NCBI RefSeq assembly: GCF_003086295.3
Contig: NC_092040.1
Location: forward strand, 62,661,559 to 62,725,558
From: Arachis hypogaea
Lineage: Eukaryota > Streptophyta > Magnoliopsida > Fabales > Fabaceae
Reading direction: 5' to 3'
DNA: 64,000 nt
Positions 1 to 10,956 of this stretch are shown here, in pieces. The position numbers and the translations under genes were made by a program. The notes under the pieces are model-generated. The model saw only the letters and a program-made list of their open reading frames with translations, had not been told where the DNA came from and made no database searches. Position 1 is the first letter of the stretch. Each line of letters opens with the position of its first letter.

Positions 1-570
1 TTGCGAATCTTCTAGAGCAATGCATGGAAGTTTTCATGGATGATTTCAGCGTGTATGGTGATTCTTTTGATCATTGCTTGGATAATCTTCCAAAAGTCTT
101 GGAAAGATGCACTAAGTCAAACTTTGTCTTAAATTTTGAAAAATGCCATTTCATGGTTAGGCAAGGCATTGTCTTAGGCCATATTGTTTCTAAGGAAGGT
201 ATTTCCGTAGATCCGGCAAAAATCAATGTTATATCTAGCTTGCCTTACCCCTCCTCCGAGAGGGAAGTCCGTTCGTTCCTTGGACATGCAGGATTTTACC
301 GAAGATTTATCAAGGACTTTAGCAAAGTAGCATTGCCTCTCTCTCGCCTATTGCAAAAGGACATTGAGTTTGATCTAAGCAAAGAATGCATGGAAGCCTA
401 CGACAAGCTTAAAGTGGCATTGACACAAGCTCCTATGGTAAGAGGGCCAGAGTCGGCCGTTTGAAATAATGTGCGATGCTTCAAACCATGCGGTACGAGC
501 CGCGTTAGCACAACGCGAGGGTAAGAATCCATATGTCATAGCCTATGCATCAAAAACACTAGATGGAGCC
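1..570 (+). pseudogene. pol: Element A pol, part 1: end of reverse transcriptase and start of RNase H
   Basis: The catalytic RT motif FMDD is visible near the start (frame from 24), followed by the connection region with [18 protein letters not shown], typical of plant Ty3/gypsy RT. The frame ends at 464 in a stop, while the RNase H homology (first catalytic Asp in CDAS) runs in another frame from about 457. A small deletion near 450-457 has therefore broken pol. The RNase H frame is cut at 570 by N1 and resumes at 10957 after the duplicated GAGCC. Family: RT/RNase H of Athila-like elements, which copy element RNA into DNA. Confidence 0.9.
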
Positions 571-2316
571 TGATGAGCGGATAATTTGTACGCTTTTTGG
601 CATTGTTTTTAGTATGTTTTTAGTATGATCTAGTTAGTTTTTAGTATATTTTTATTAGTTTTTAGTTAAAATTCACTTTTCTGGACTTTACTATGAGTTT
701 GTGTGTTTTTCTATGATTTCAGGTATTTTCTGGCAGAAATTGAGGGACCTGAGCAAAAATCTGATTCAGAGACTGAAAAGGACTGCAGATGTTGTTGGAT
801 TCTGACCTCTCTGCACTCGAAGTGGATTTTCTGGAGCTACAGAAGACCAATTGGCGCGCTCTCAACGGCGTTGGAAAGTAGACATCCTGGGCTTTCCAGC
901 AATATATGATAGTCCATACTTTGCCCAAGATTTGATGGCCCAAACCGGCGTACAATGTCACCCTCAGAAATCCCAGCGTTAAACGCCGGAACTGGCACCA
1001 AAATGGGAGTTAAACGCCCAAACTGGCACAAAAGCTGGCGTTTAACTCCAAGAAGAGTCTCTACACGAAAATGCTTCAATGCTCAGCCCAAGCACACACC
1101 AAGTGGGCCCGGAAGTGGATTTTTATGTCATTTACTCATCTCTGTAAACCTTAGGCTACTAGTTCTCTATAAGTAGGACCTTTTACTATTGTATTTTCAT
1201 CTTTGGATCTTTGGATCTTTGGAATATTTTAGATCCTTTGATCATCTTTGGACACCTAGTTCTTAGATCATTGGGAGGCTGGCCTCACGGCCATGCCTAG
1301 ACCTTGTTCTTATGTATTTTCAACGGTGGAGTTTCTACACACCATAGATTAAGGTATGGAGCTCTGCTGTACCTCGAGTATTAATGCAATTACTATTGTT
1401 CTTCTATTCAATTCCGCTTGTTCTTGTTCTAAGATACCACTTGTTCTTCAACTTGATGAATGTGATGATCCGTGACACTCATCATCATTCTCACCTACGA
1501 ACGTGTGCCTGACAACCACCTCCGTTCTACCTTAGATTGGGTGGATATCTCTTGGATTCTTGATACAGGATGCATGGTTGATCGCCTGACAACCGAATGC
1601 TCGCCTGACAAACGAGCCAGCCATTCCGTGAGATCAGAGTCTTCGTGGTATAGGCTAGAACTGATGGCGGCATTCAAGAGAATCCGGAAGGTCTAACCTT
1701 GTCTGTGGTATTCTGAGTAGGATTCAATGATTGAATGACTGTGACGTGCTTCAAACTCCTGAAGGCGGGGTGTTAGTGACAGACGCAAAAGAATCACTGG
1801 ATTCTATTCCGGCCTGATCGAGAACCGACAGATGGATAGCCGTGCCGTGACAGGGTGCGTTGAACATTTCCACTGAGAGGATGGGAGGTAGCCACTGACA
1901 ACGGTGAAACCCTTGCTTAAGCTTGCCATGGAAAGGAGTAAGAAGGATTGGATGAAGACAGTGGGAAAGCAGAGAGACGGAAGGGACAAGCATCTTCATA
2001 CGCTTATCTGAAATTCCTGCCAATGAATTACATAAGTATCTCTATCTCTATCTTTATGTTTTATTCGTATATCACCTACATCCATTTGAGTTTGCCTGAC
2101 TGAGATTTACAAGGTGACCATAGCTTGCTTCATACCAACAATCTCTGTGGGATCGACCCTTACTCACGTAAGGTTTATTACTTGGACGACCCAGTACACT
2201 TGCTGGTTAGTTGTGCGAAGTTGTGTTTATGCCATGGTATTGAACACCAAGTTTTTGGATTCATTACCGGGGATTATTTGATTTGTGAAAAGTAGTGATC
2301 ACAATTTCGTGCACCA
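571..2316 (+). repeat. N1 5' LTR
   Basis: It begins TGATGAGCGGATAATTTG and ends TTCGTGCACCA. It contains inverted GGCGTTTAACGCC-type palindromes (about 970-1050) and a TATA-like box at 1168-1173. Short ORFs seen on both strands here recur in every LTR copy and are not genes. Confidence 0.95.
1168..1173 (+). promoter_or_regulatory. Candidate TATA box of N1 LTR promoter
   Basis: TATAAG lies in the context CTCTATAAGTAGGACC, at the place in the LTR where related LTRs (E, G) carry TATAAATA. It would drive transcription of the element from the U3/R border. Inferred from sequence and position only. Confidence 0.5.
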
Positions 2317-2322
2317 AGTTTT

Positions 2323-2339
2323 TGGCGCCGTTGCCGGGA
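2323..2339 (+). other. N1 primer binding site (tRNA-Asp type)
   Basis: TGGCGCCGTTGCCGGGA starts 6 bases after the LTR end. It matches the complement of the 3' end of plant tRNA-Asp(GUC) with one mismatch at the last base. It would prime minus-strand DNA synthesis. Confidence 0.88.
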
Positions 2340-3948
2340 TTGTTCGAGTATAGACAACTGACGGTTCATCTTGTTGCTTAGATTAGGTATTTTTTTTTTC
2401 AGAATTCTTGAAGATGAATTCTAGTGTTTCATGATGATCTGTTGAAATCTGGCTGGCTGTGAAGCCATGTCTAATTTCATTGGACCGAGGTTTCAACTTA
2501 TCATCACAAGAGCTTGTTGATTTCTATCAATCTTGCTGTTGGAGCAGTGATCTGCTAAGGCTTGGCTAGCCATTGGCCATGTCTAGTGTTTTGGACCGAA
2601 GCTTTCTTTAAAAGCTTGGCTGGCTGTGAAGCCATGTCTAATTCCTGGACCGGCGTCTTAGACTAAACATTGCATGATTCCTAGAATTCTCATTAAGAAT
2701 TTTGATACCTTTTTCCACTTAATTTTCGAAAAATCCAAAAAAATTTTACAAAATCATAAAATCCAAAAATATTTTTTGTTTGAGTCTAGTGTTTCATTTT
2801 ATGTTTGGTGTCAATTGCATGCATTCATTCATGTGTCTTAAGGATCTTCAAGTTATTCTTGATAATTTCTTACTCTGATCTTTGAATTCTCTTGACTTGA
2901 GTGTTTATGTGTCTCATGTGCATTCTCATTAGTGTCAGTAGTATACAAACTCCTAAGTTTGGTGTCTTGCATGCATTGTTATTTGATTTTAGTTGCATTT
3001 TGATTATTCCTTATTATTAAAAATCCAAAAATATTTTTAATTTGTGTCTTTTCAAGTCAATAATACAGAGAATTGGAGATTCAGAACATACAGCAGAGGA
3101 ATTGCACAGAAAAAGCTGGGCGTTCAAAACGCCCAGTGAAGAAGGCAAACTGGCGTTTAAACGCCAGCCAGGGTGCCTGGCTGGGCGTTTAACGCCCAAA
3201 AGGGTAGAGTTTTGGGCGTTAAACGCCAAAATGTGCACCATTCTGGGTGTTTAACGCCAGGATGGCACAAGAGGGAAGATTCTGTTTTCAAATCAAATTT
3301 TTTTTTCAGGTTTTCAAAGTTTTTCAAAATCAAATCCTTTTCAAATCAAATCTTTTCAATTAAATCTTTTTCAAATTCAATTTCTTTCCATTTTCAAAGA
3401 TACTTGCTATCAATCAATGATTTGATTCAACATTTAAAGTATGTTGCCTTTTCTGTTGAGAGAGGTTTAATGTTTGAATCATATCTTTTCTTGTTAGGCA
3501 AGTTATTAATTTTCAAAATCAAATCTTTTTTAAAATGTTTTTCAAATCATATCTTCTCAATCACATCTTTTTTTTAAAACCAATCATATCTTCTTAACCA
3601 CATCTTTTTCAAAATAGCTTTCAATCATATCTTTTTAATTTCTAATTTCAAAATCTTTTTCAAAAATCACTTTACTTCTTTTCCACTTTGATTTTCGAAA
3701 ATCAATTAAGGTTTTTCAAAATGTTTTCAAAATCTTCTACTCAATTTTCGAAAATTACTTCCCTTCTTCTCACATCCTTCTATTTATGAACTAACACTAT
3801 TCCTTGATGCAAAATTCGAACTCCATCCTCTTTGATAAGTTCGAATTTTCTACTTCTGTCTTCCATTTTTCTTTTCCTCTGACACCTCACGGAATCTCTA
3901 TACTGTGACATAGAGGATTCCACATTTTCTTGTTCTCTTCTCTTTCAT
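2340..3948 (+). other. N1 untranslated leader
   Basis: No gene is seen here. At 2451-2655 there are three diverged copies of a unit containing GGCTGGCTGTGAAGCCATGT followed by a GGACCG. A palindrome cluster with GGCGTTTAACGCC-type units lies at about 3119-3262. After that the sequence is AT-rich, with many TTTCAAAATCTTTT-like runs up to the gag start. TAAGTTTGGTGTC occurs near 2951. Confidence 0.7.
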
Positions 3949-6289
3949 ATGAGCAGGAGCAAAGACAAAAGCATTCTTGTTGAGGCTGATCCTGAACCTG
4001 AAAGGACCTTGAAGCGAAAGTTAAGAGAAGCTAAGGCACAACTCTCTGTAGAGGACCTAACAGAAATCTTCAAAGAAAAAGAAAACATGGCAGCCGAAAA
4101 CAACAACAATGCCAACAATGCAAGGAAGGTGCTGGGTGACTTTACTGCACCTACTCCCGACTTCTATGGGAGAAGCATCTCTATCCCTGCCATTGGAGCA
4201 AACAACTTTGAGCTTAAGCCTCAATTAGTTTCTCTAATGCAACAGAATTGCAAGTTCCATGGACTTCCATTGGAAGATCCTCATCAGTTCTTAGCTGAAT
4301 TCTTGCAAATCTGTGACACTGTCAAGACTAATGGGGTTGACCCTGAGGTCTATAGACTTATGCTATTCCCTTTTGCTGTAAGAGACAGAGCTAGAACATG
4401 GTTGGATTCACAACCTAAAGAGAGCCTGAACTCTTGGGAAAAGCTAGTCAATGCCTTCTTGGCAAAGTTCTTTCCACCTCAAAAATTGAGTAAGCTTAGA
4501 GTGGAAGTCCAAACCTTCAGACAGAAGGAAGGAGAATCCCTCTATGAAGCTTGGGAAAGATACAAACAGTTAATCAGAAAGTGTCCCACTGATATGCTTT
4601 CTGAATGGAGCATCATAGGTATTTTCTATGATGGTCTCTCTGAACTGTCCAAGATGTCTTTGGATAGCTCTGCTGGAGGATCTCTTCATCTGAAGAAGAC
4701 GCCTACAGAAGCTCAAGAGCTGATTGAAATGGTTGCAAATAACCAATTCATGTACACTTCTGAAAGGAATCCTGTGAACAATGGGACTAGTCAGAAGAAA
4801 GGAGTTCTTGAGATTGACACTCTGAATGCCATATTGGCTCAGAATAAAATATTGACTCAACAAGTCAATATGATTTCTCAAAGTCTATCTGGAATGCAAA
4901 ATGCACCAAGCAGTACTAAGGAAGCTTCATCTGAGGAAGAAGCTTATGATCCTAAGAACCCTTCAATGGAAGAGGTGAATTACATGGGAGAACCCTATGG
5001 AAACACCTATAATCCTTCATGGAAAAATCATCCAAATCTCTCATGGAAGGATCAACAGAGACCTCAACAAGGTTTCAACAACAATAATGGTGGAAGAAAC
5101 AGGTTTAGCAATAGCAAGCCTTTTCCATCATCTTCTCAGCAATAGACAGAGAGTTCTAAGTAGAATAACTCTGACTTAGCAACCATGGTCTCTGATCTAA
5201 TCAAAACCACGCAAAGTTTCATGACTGAAACAAGGTCATCCATTAGAAATTTGGAGGCACAAGTGGGTCAGCTGAGCAAAAAAATTACTGAACTCCCTCC
5301 TAGTACTCTTCCAAGCAATACAGAAGAAAATCCAAAAGGAGAGTGCAAAGCCATCAACATGGCCGAATTTTGGGAGGAAGGAGAGGCAGTGAACGCCACT
5401 GAGGAAGACCTCAATGGACGTCCACTGGCCTCCAATGAGTTCCCCAATGAGGAACCATGGGAATCTAAAGCTCAAAATGAGACCATAGAGATTCCATTGG
5501 ACTTACTTCTGCCATTCGTGAGCTCTGATGAGTATTCTTCCTTTGAAGAGGATGAGTATGTCACTGAAGAGCAAGTTGCTAAATACCTTGGAGCAATCAT
5601 GAAGCAGAATGACAAGTTATTTGGAAATGAGACTTGGGAGGATAAACCCCCTTTGCTCACCAAAGAACTGGATGACTTGTCTAGGCAGAAACTGCCTCAA
5701 AAGAGACAGGATCCTGGGAAGTTTTCAATACCTTGTACCATAGGCACCATGACCTTCAAGAAGGCCTTGTGTGACTTAGGGTCAAGTGTAAACCTCATGC
5801 CTCTCTCTATAATGGAGAAGTTAGGGATCTTTGAGGTGCAAGCTGCAAAAATCTCACTAGAGATGGCAGACAATTCAAGAAAATAAGCCTATGGACTTGT
5901 AGAGGATATTCTGGTAAAAGTTGAAGACCATTACATCCCTGCTGATTTCATAGTCCTAGAGACTGGGAAGTGCATGGATGAATCCATCATCCTTGGCAGA
6001 CCCTTCCTAGCCCACAGCAAAGGCTATGATTGATGTTGATAGAGGAGAATTGATCATTCAAGTGAATGAAGAATCCTTTGTGTTTAAGGCTCAAGGATAT
6101 CCCTCTGTCACCATGGAGAGGAAGCATGAAGAGCTTCTCTCAAAACAGAGCCACACAGAGCCCCCACAGTCAAACTCTAAGTTTGGTGTTGGGAGGCCAC
6201 AACCAACTTCTAAGTTTGGTGTTGAACCCCCACATTCAAACTCTAAGTTTGGTGTTGGGAGGTTCCAACATTGCTCTGAGTATCTGTGA
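3949..6289 (+). pseudogene. gag-PR: N1 gag-protease ORF, interrupted
   Basis: The ATG at 3949 opens a basic N-terminus (SRSKDKS) followed by the retrotransposon gag domain (about residues 75-235, with a LMLFPFAVRDRA block). A Q/N/S-rich tail is followed by a retroviral-type aspartic protease. The protease active-site block DLGS lies at 5773-5784. No CCHC zinc knuckle is visible. Breaks: in-frame TAG at 5143 and 5161, TAA at 5884, and a one-base insertion near 6010-6013 where E has one C fewer. The 3' end carries three copies of TAAGTTTGGTGT, read as a SKFGV-containing peptide. RT and integrase do not follow. In related elements Gag forms the particle and PR cleaves the polyprotein. Confidence 0.88.
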
Positions 6290-6324
6290 GGCTCCATGAG
6301 AGTCCTCTGTCAAGCTAATGACAT

Positions 6325-6356
6325 TAAAGAAGCGCTTGTTGGGAGGCAACCCAATG
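6325..6356 (+). ncRNA. Conserved post-gag hairpin, N1 copy
   Basis: AAAGAAGCGCTT is followed by stem GTTGGG (6338-6343), loop AGGCAA and CCCAAT (6350-6355). It lies 35 bases after the gag-PR stop. The same loop with different but complementary stems occurs in H, B, G, D and E, and a related hairpin occurs in A. It is a cis RNA structure of unknown role, not a separate RNA gene. Confidence 0.75.
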
Positions 6357-6487
6357 TTATATTTTATCTATTCTCTTTTGTTATTTTATGTTTTTTGTAG
6401 GTTGATGATCATGAGAAGTCACAAAATCAATTGAAAAAGCAAAAACAGAAAGAAAAACAGGAAGAAAAACAGCACACCCTGGAGGAG

Positions 6488-6670
6488 AGCATGCTGGCGT
6501 TTAAACGCCAGTAAGGCTAGCTGTTGGGCGTTTAACGCCCAGTCTGGCACCATTCTGGGTGTTTAACGCCAGAATGGGGCACCAGACTGGCGTTAAACGC
6601 CAGAAAAGGGCAAGAACTTGGTGTTAAACGCCAGAAATGGGCACCAGCCCGGCGTTTAACGCCAGAATTG
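6488..6670 (+). repeat. N1 palindrome array (GGCGTTTAACGCC units)
   Basis: About six units of TGGCGTTTAAACGCCAG and variants are separated by 15-25 bases such as GAATGGGCACC. Each unit is itself an inverted repeat, and neighbouring units are also complementary. The array lies between the post-gag hairpin and the 3' ORF. Confidence 0.9.
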
Positions 6671-7090
6671 GCTCAAAACGCAATTTTGCTTGCCATTTGG
6701 TGCAGGGATGACTTTTCTTTGACACCTCAGGATCTGTGGACCCCACAGGATCCCCACCCACCCTACCACTCTCTCTCTTCTTCACCCATTCACCAATCAC
6801 CTCAACACCTCTTCCCCAAAAACCCTTCACCTATCAAATCCCATCTTTCTCTTCACCACTCACATCCATCCTTCATAAAACCCCACCTACCTCACCCTTC
6901 AAATTCAAACCACTTTCCCTCCCAAACCCTCCCATACATGACCGAACCAAGCCCCTCCCCACTCCTATATAAACCCATCTTCACTCCTTCATTTTCACAC
7001 AACCTAAACACCACTTCTCCCCTTTTTGGCCGAACACAAAGCCATTCCCTTCTTCTTCATTTCTTCTTCTTCTACTCTCTTCTTTCTTCT

Positions 7091-7121
7091 TTTGCTCGAG
7101 GACGAGCAAACCTTTTAAGTT
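7091..7121 (+). promoter_or_regulatory. Hairpin plus TAAGTTTGGTGT before N1 3' ORF
   Basis: Stem TTTGCTCG, loop AGGA and CGAGCAAA lie at 7091-7110, followed by TAAGTTTGGTGT. The 3' ORF starts 54 bases beyond the hairpin. The same module with CTTG/CAAG stems precedes the H 3' ORF (55 bases) and several 3' LTRs, so the stem pair C-G here replaces T-A there. Confidence 0.65.
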
Positions 7122-7164
7122 TGGTGTGGTAAAAGCATTGCTTTTTGTTTTTCCATAACCATTT

Positions 7165-8289
7165 ATGGCATCCAAGGCCGGAGAAACCTCTAGAAAGAGG
7201 AAAGGGAAGGCAAAAGCTTCCACCTCCGAGTCATGGGAGATGGAGAGATTCATCTCAACGGTGCATCAAGACTACTTCTATGAAGTTGTGGCCTTGAAGA
7301 AGGTGATCCCCGAGGTCCCTTTTTCACTCAAAAAGGGTGAATATCCGGAGATCCGACATGAGATCCGAAGAGGAGGTTGGGAAGTTCTTACCAACCCCAT
7401 TCAACAAGTCGGAATCTTGATGGTTCAAGAGTTCTATGCCAATGCATGGATCACCAAGAACCATGACCAAAGTATGAACCCGGATCCAAAGAATTGGCTT
7501 ACTATGGTTCGGGGGAAATACTTGGTTTTTAGTCCGGAAAATGTAAGGTTAGCATTCAACTTGCCCATTATGTAAGGAGATGAACATCCTTACACTAGAA
7601 GGGTCAACTTTGATCAAAGGTTGGACCAAGTCCTCACAGTCATATGTGAAGAGGGCGCCCAATGGAAGAGAGATTCAAGAGGGAAGCCGGTTCAATTGAG
7701 AAGGCATGACCTCAAACCCGTGGCTAGAGGATGGTTAGAGTTCATCCAACGCTTAATCATTCCCACTAGCAACCGGTCCGAAGTTACTATAGACCGGGCT
7801 ATCATGATCCATAGTATCATGATTGGAGAAGAAATAGACGTTCATGAGGTTATAGCTCAAGAACTTTATAAGGTGGCGGACAAGTCCTCTACCTTGGCAA
7901 GGTTAGCCTTTCCTCATCTCATTTGTCACCTCTGTTATTCAGTTGGAGTTGACATAGAGGGAGACATCCCCATTGATGAGGACAAGCCCATCACTAAGAA
8001 GAGGATGGAGCACACAAGAGATCCCACTCATCATGAGATCCCTGAGATTCCTCAAGGGATGCACTTTCCTCCAAAAAACTATTGGGAGCAACTAAACACC
8101 TCCCTAGGAGAATTGAGTTCCAATATGGGACAACTAAGGGTGGAGCACCAAGAACACTCCATCATCCTCCATGAAATTAGAGAAGATCAAAGAATAATGA
8201 GAGAGGAGCAACAAAGACAAGGAAGAGATATTGAGGAGCTCAAGCACTCCATAGGATCTTCAAGAGGAAGAACAAGCCGCCATCACTAA
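7165..8289 (+). pseudogene. N1 3' ORF, 'putative plant transposon protein' family
   Basis: One frame of 374 codons from ATG 7165, broken only by TAA at 7573. The N-terminus is basic (SRKRKGKAKAS). The middle has the block YPEIRHEIRRGGWEVL and later LIIPTSNRSEVT. The C-terminus is a Q/E-rich probable coiled coil (about residues 310-365). Related proteins occur at the same place in H, B and A. I recognise the family as one annotated in legume genomes as putative plant transposon protein; its function is unknown. It sits where Athila elements carry an env-like ORF, but I see no signal peptide or membrane segment, so I do not call it env. Confidence 0.8.
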
Positions 8290-9167
8290 GGTGGACCCGT
8301 TCTTTAATTTCCTTGTTCTTTATTTCCTGTTTTTCGAATTTTAATGCTTATGTTTATCTATGTTTGTGTCTTCTGATCATTAGTGTCTTAGTGTCTATGC
8401 CTTAAAGTTATGAATGTCCTATGAATCCATCACCTCTCTTAAATAAAAAATGTTCTTAATTGAAAAAGAAAAGAATTGCATGAATTTTGAATTTTATAAC
8501 AGTTTAATTATTTTGATGTGGTGGCAATATTTTTGTTTTCTGAATGTATGCTTAAACAGTGCATATGTCTTTTGAATTTGTGGTTCATGAATGTTGGCTC
8601 TTGAAAGAATGATGAAAAAGGAGACATGTTACTGAGGATCTGAAAAATCATAAAAATGATTCTTGAAGCAAGAAAAAGTAGTGAATACAAAAAAAAATTT
8701 TGAAAAAAAAAGAGAGAAAGAGAAAAAGAAAGAAAAAGAAAGAAAAAAGAAGGAAATAAAGTTGTGATCCAAGGCAAAAAGCGTGTGCTTAAGAACCTTG
8801 GACACCTCTAATTGGGGACTCTAGCAAAGCTAAGTCACAATCTGAAAAGGTTCACCCAATTATGTGTCTATGGCATGTATGTATCCGGTGGTAATACTGG
8901 AAGACAGAGTGCTTTAGGCCACGGCCAAGACTCAATAAATAGCTTTGTTCAAGAATCATCATATTTAACTAGGAGAATCAATGACACTATCTGGACTCTG
9001 AGTTCCTAAAGAAGCCAACCATTCTGAATTTCAAAGGATAGAGTGAGATGCCAAAACTATTCAGAAGCAAAAAGCTAAAAGCCCCGCTCATCTAATTGAT
9101 ACTGATCTTCATAGATGTTTTTGGAATTCATTGCATATTCTCTTCTTTTTATCTTATTTGATTTTCA
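8290..9167 (+). other. N1 3' untranslated region
   Basis: No gene. It contains a purine-only low-complexity tract (about 8697-8757) and a conserved block (about 8770-8945) that is nearly identical in H (about 31305-31475), so it is an inherited part of this element group. Confidence 0.75.
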
Positions 9168-9205
9168 GTTGCTTGAGGACAAGCAACAATTTAAGTTTGG
9201 TGTTG
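9168..9205 (+). promoter_or_regulatory. N1 3' border: hairpin and plus-strand priming region
   Basis: Stem GTTGCTTG, loop AGGA and CAAGCAAC (9168-9187) are followed by TTTAAGTTTGGTGTTG touching the 3' LTR. No classical long purine tract is present; AAGTTTGGTGTTG is the conserved sequence where the polypurine tract is expected. Confidence 0.6.
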
Positions 9206-10951
9206 TGATGAGCGGATAATTTGTACGCTTTTTGGCATTGTTTTTAGTATGTTTTTAGTATGATCTAGTTAGTTTTTAGTATATTTTTATTAGTTTTTAG
9301 TTAAAATTCACTTTTCTGGACTTTACTATGAGTTTGTGTGTTTTTTTGTGATTTCAGGTATTTTCTGGCTGAAATTGAGGGACCTGAGCAAAAATCTGAT
9401 TCAGAGACTGAAAAGGACTGCAGATGCTGTTGGATTCTGACCTCCCTGCACTCGAAGTGGATTTTCGGGAGCTACAGAAGCCCAATTGGCGCGTTCTCAA
9501 CGGCGTTGGAAAGTAGACATCCTGGGCTTTCCAGAAATATATGATAGTCCATACTTTGCCCAAGATTTGATGGCCCAAACCGGCGTACAAAGTCACCCTC
9601 AAAAATCCCAGCGTTAAACGCCGGAACTGGCACCAAAATGGGAGTTAAACGCCCAAACTGGCACAAAAGCTGGCGTTTAACTCCAAGAAGAGTCTCTACA
9701 CGAAAATGCTTCAATGCTCAGCCCAAGCACACGCCAAGTGGGCCCAGAAGTTGATTTTTATATCATTTACTCATCTCTGTAAACCTTAGGCTACTAGTTC
9801 TCTATAAGTAGGACCTTTTACTATTGTATTTTCATCTTTGGATCTTTGGATCTTTGGAATATTTTAGATCCTTTGATCATCTTTGGACACCTAGTTCTTA
9901 GATCATTGGGAGGCTGGCCTCACGGCCATGCCTAGACCTTGTTCTTATGTATTTTCAACGGTGGAGTTTCTACACACCATAGATTAAGGTGTGGAGCTCT
10001 GCTGCACCTCGAGTATTAATGCAATTACTATTGTTCTTCTATTCAATTCCGCTTGTTCTTGTTCTAAGATACCACTTGTTCTTCAACTTGATGAATGTGA
10101 TGATCCGTGACACTCATCATCATTCTCACCTATGAACGTGTGCCTGACAACCACCTCCGTTCTACCTTAGATTGGGTGGATATCTCTTGGATTCCTGATA
10201 CACGATGCATGGTTGATCGCCTGACAACCGAGTGCTCGCCTGACAAACGAGCCAGCCATTCTGTGAGATCAGAGTCTTCGTGGTATAGGCTAGAACTGAT
10301 GGCGGCATTCAAGAGAATCCGGAAGGTCTAACCTTGTCTGTGGTATTCTGAGTAGGATTCAATGATTGAATGACTGTGACGTGCTTCAAACTCCTGAAGG
10401 GGGGGCGTTAGTGACAGACGCAAAAGAATCACTGGATTCTATTCCGGCCTGATCGAGAACCGACAGATGGATAGCCGTGCCGTGACAGGGTGCGTTGAAC
10501 ATTTCCACTGAGAGGATGGGAGGTAGCCACTGACAACGGTGAAACCCTTGCTTAAGCTTGCCATGGAAAGGAGTAAGAAGGATTGGATGAAGACAGTGGG
10601 AAAGCAGAGAGACGGAAGGGACAAGCATCTTCATACGCTTATCTGAAATTCCTGCCAATGAATTACATAAGTATCTCTATCTCTATCTTTATGTTTTATT
10701 CGTATATCACCTACATCCATTTGAGTTTGCCTGACTGAGATTTACAAGGTGACCATAGCTTGCTTCATACCAACAATCTCTGTGGGATCGACCCTTACTC
10801 ACGTAAGGTTTATTACTTGGATGACCCAGCACACTTGCTGGTTAGTTGTGCGAAGTTGTGTTTATGCCATGGTATTGGACACCAAGTTTTTGGATTCATT
10901 ACCGGGGATGATTTGATTTGTGAAAAGTAGTGATCACAATTTCGTGCACCA
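9206..10951 (+). repeat. N1 3' LTR
   Basis: 1,746 bp, the same length as the 5' LTR, with about 28 single-base differences counted by eye. It ends TTCGTGCACCA at 10951, followed by the target duplication GAGCC. Confidence 0.95.
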
Positions 10952-10956
10952 GAGCC

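Larger units (their letters stand above)
571..10951 (+). mobile_element. Element N1: gag-PR-only LTR retrotransposon inserted in A pol
   Basis: The element is 10,381 bp with two LTRs of exactly 1,746 bp (571-2316 and 9206-10951), both TG...CA. The 5-bp target duplication GAGCC lies at 566-570 and 10952-10956. A tRNA-Asp PBS follows the 5' LTR. Inside are a gag-PR ORF, a hairpin, a palindrome array and a 3' ORF; no RT, RNase H or integrase is present, so it needs another element's enzymes. By eye the two LTRs differ at about 28 positions (about 1.6 percent), so it is fairly young. Its LTR ends match those of H, K and E. From memory this group resembles the FIDEL/Feral-type repeats of Arachis, but that name is not confirmed here. 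Confidence 0.93.

Noticed and set aside
7165..8289. Calling the 3' ORF an envelope gene
   Set aside because: No signal peptide, transmembrane segment or glycoprotein features; only its position matches env-like ORFs.
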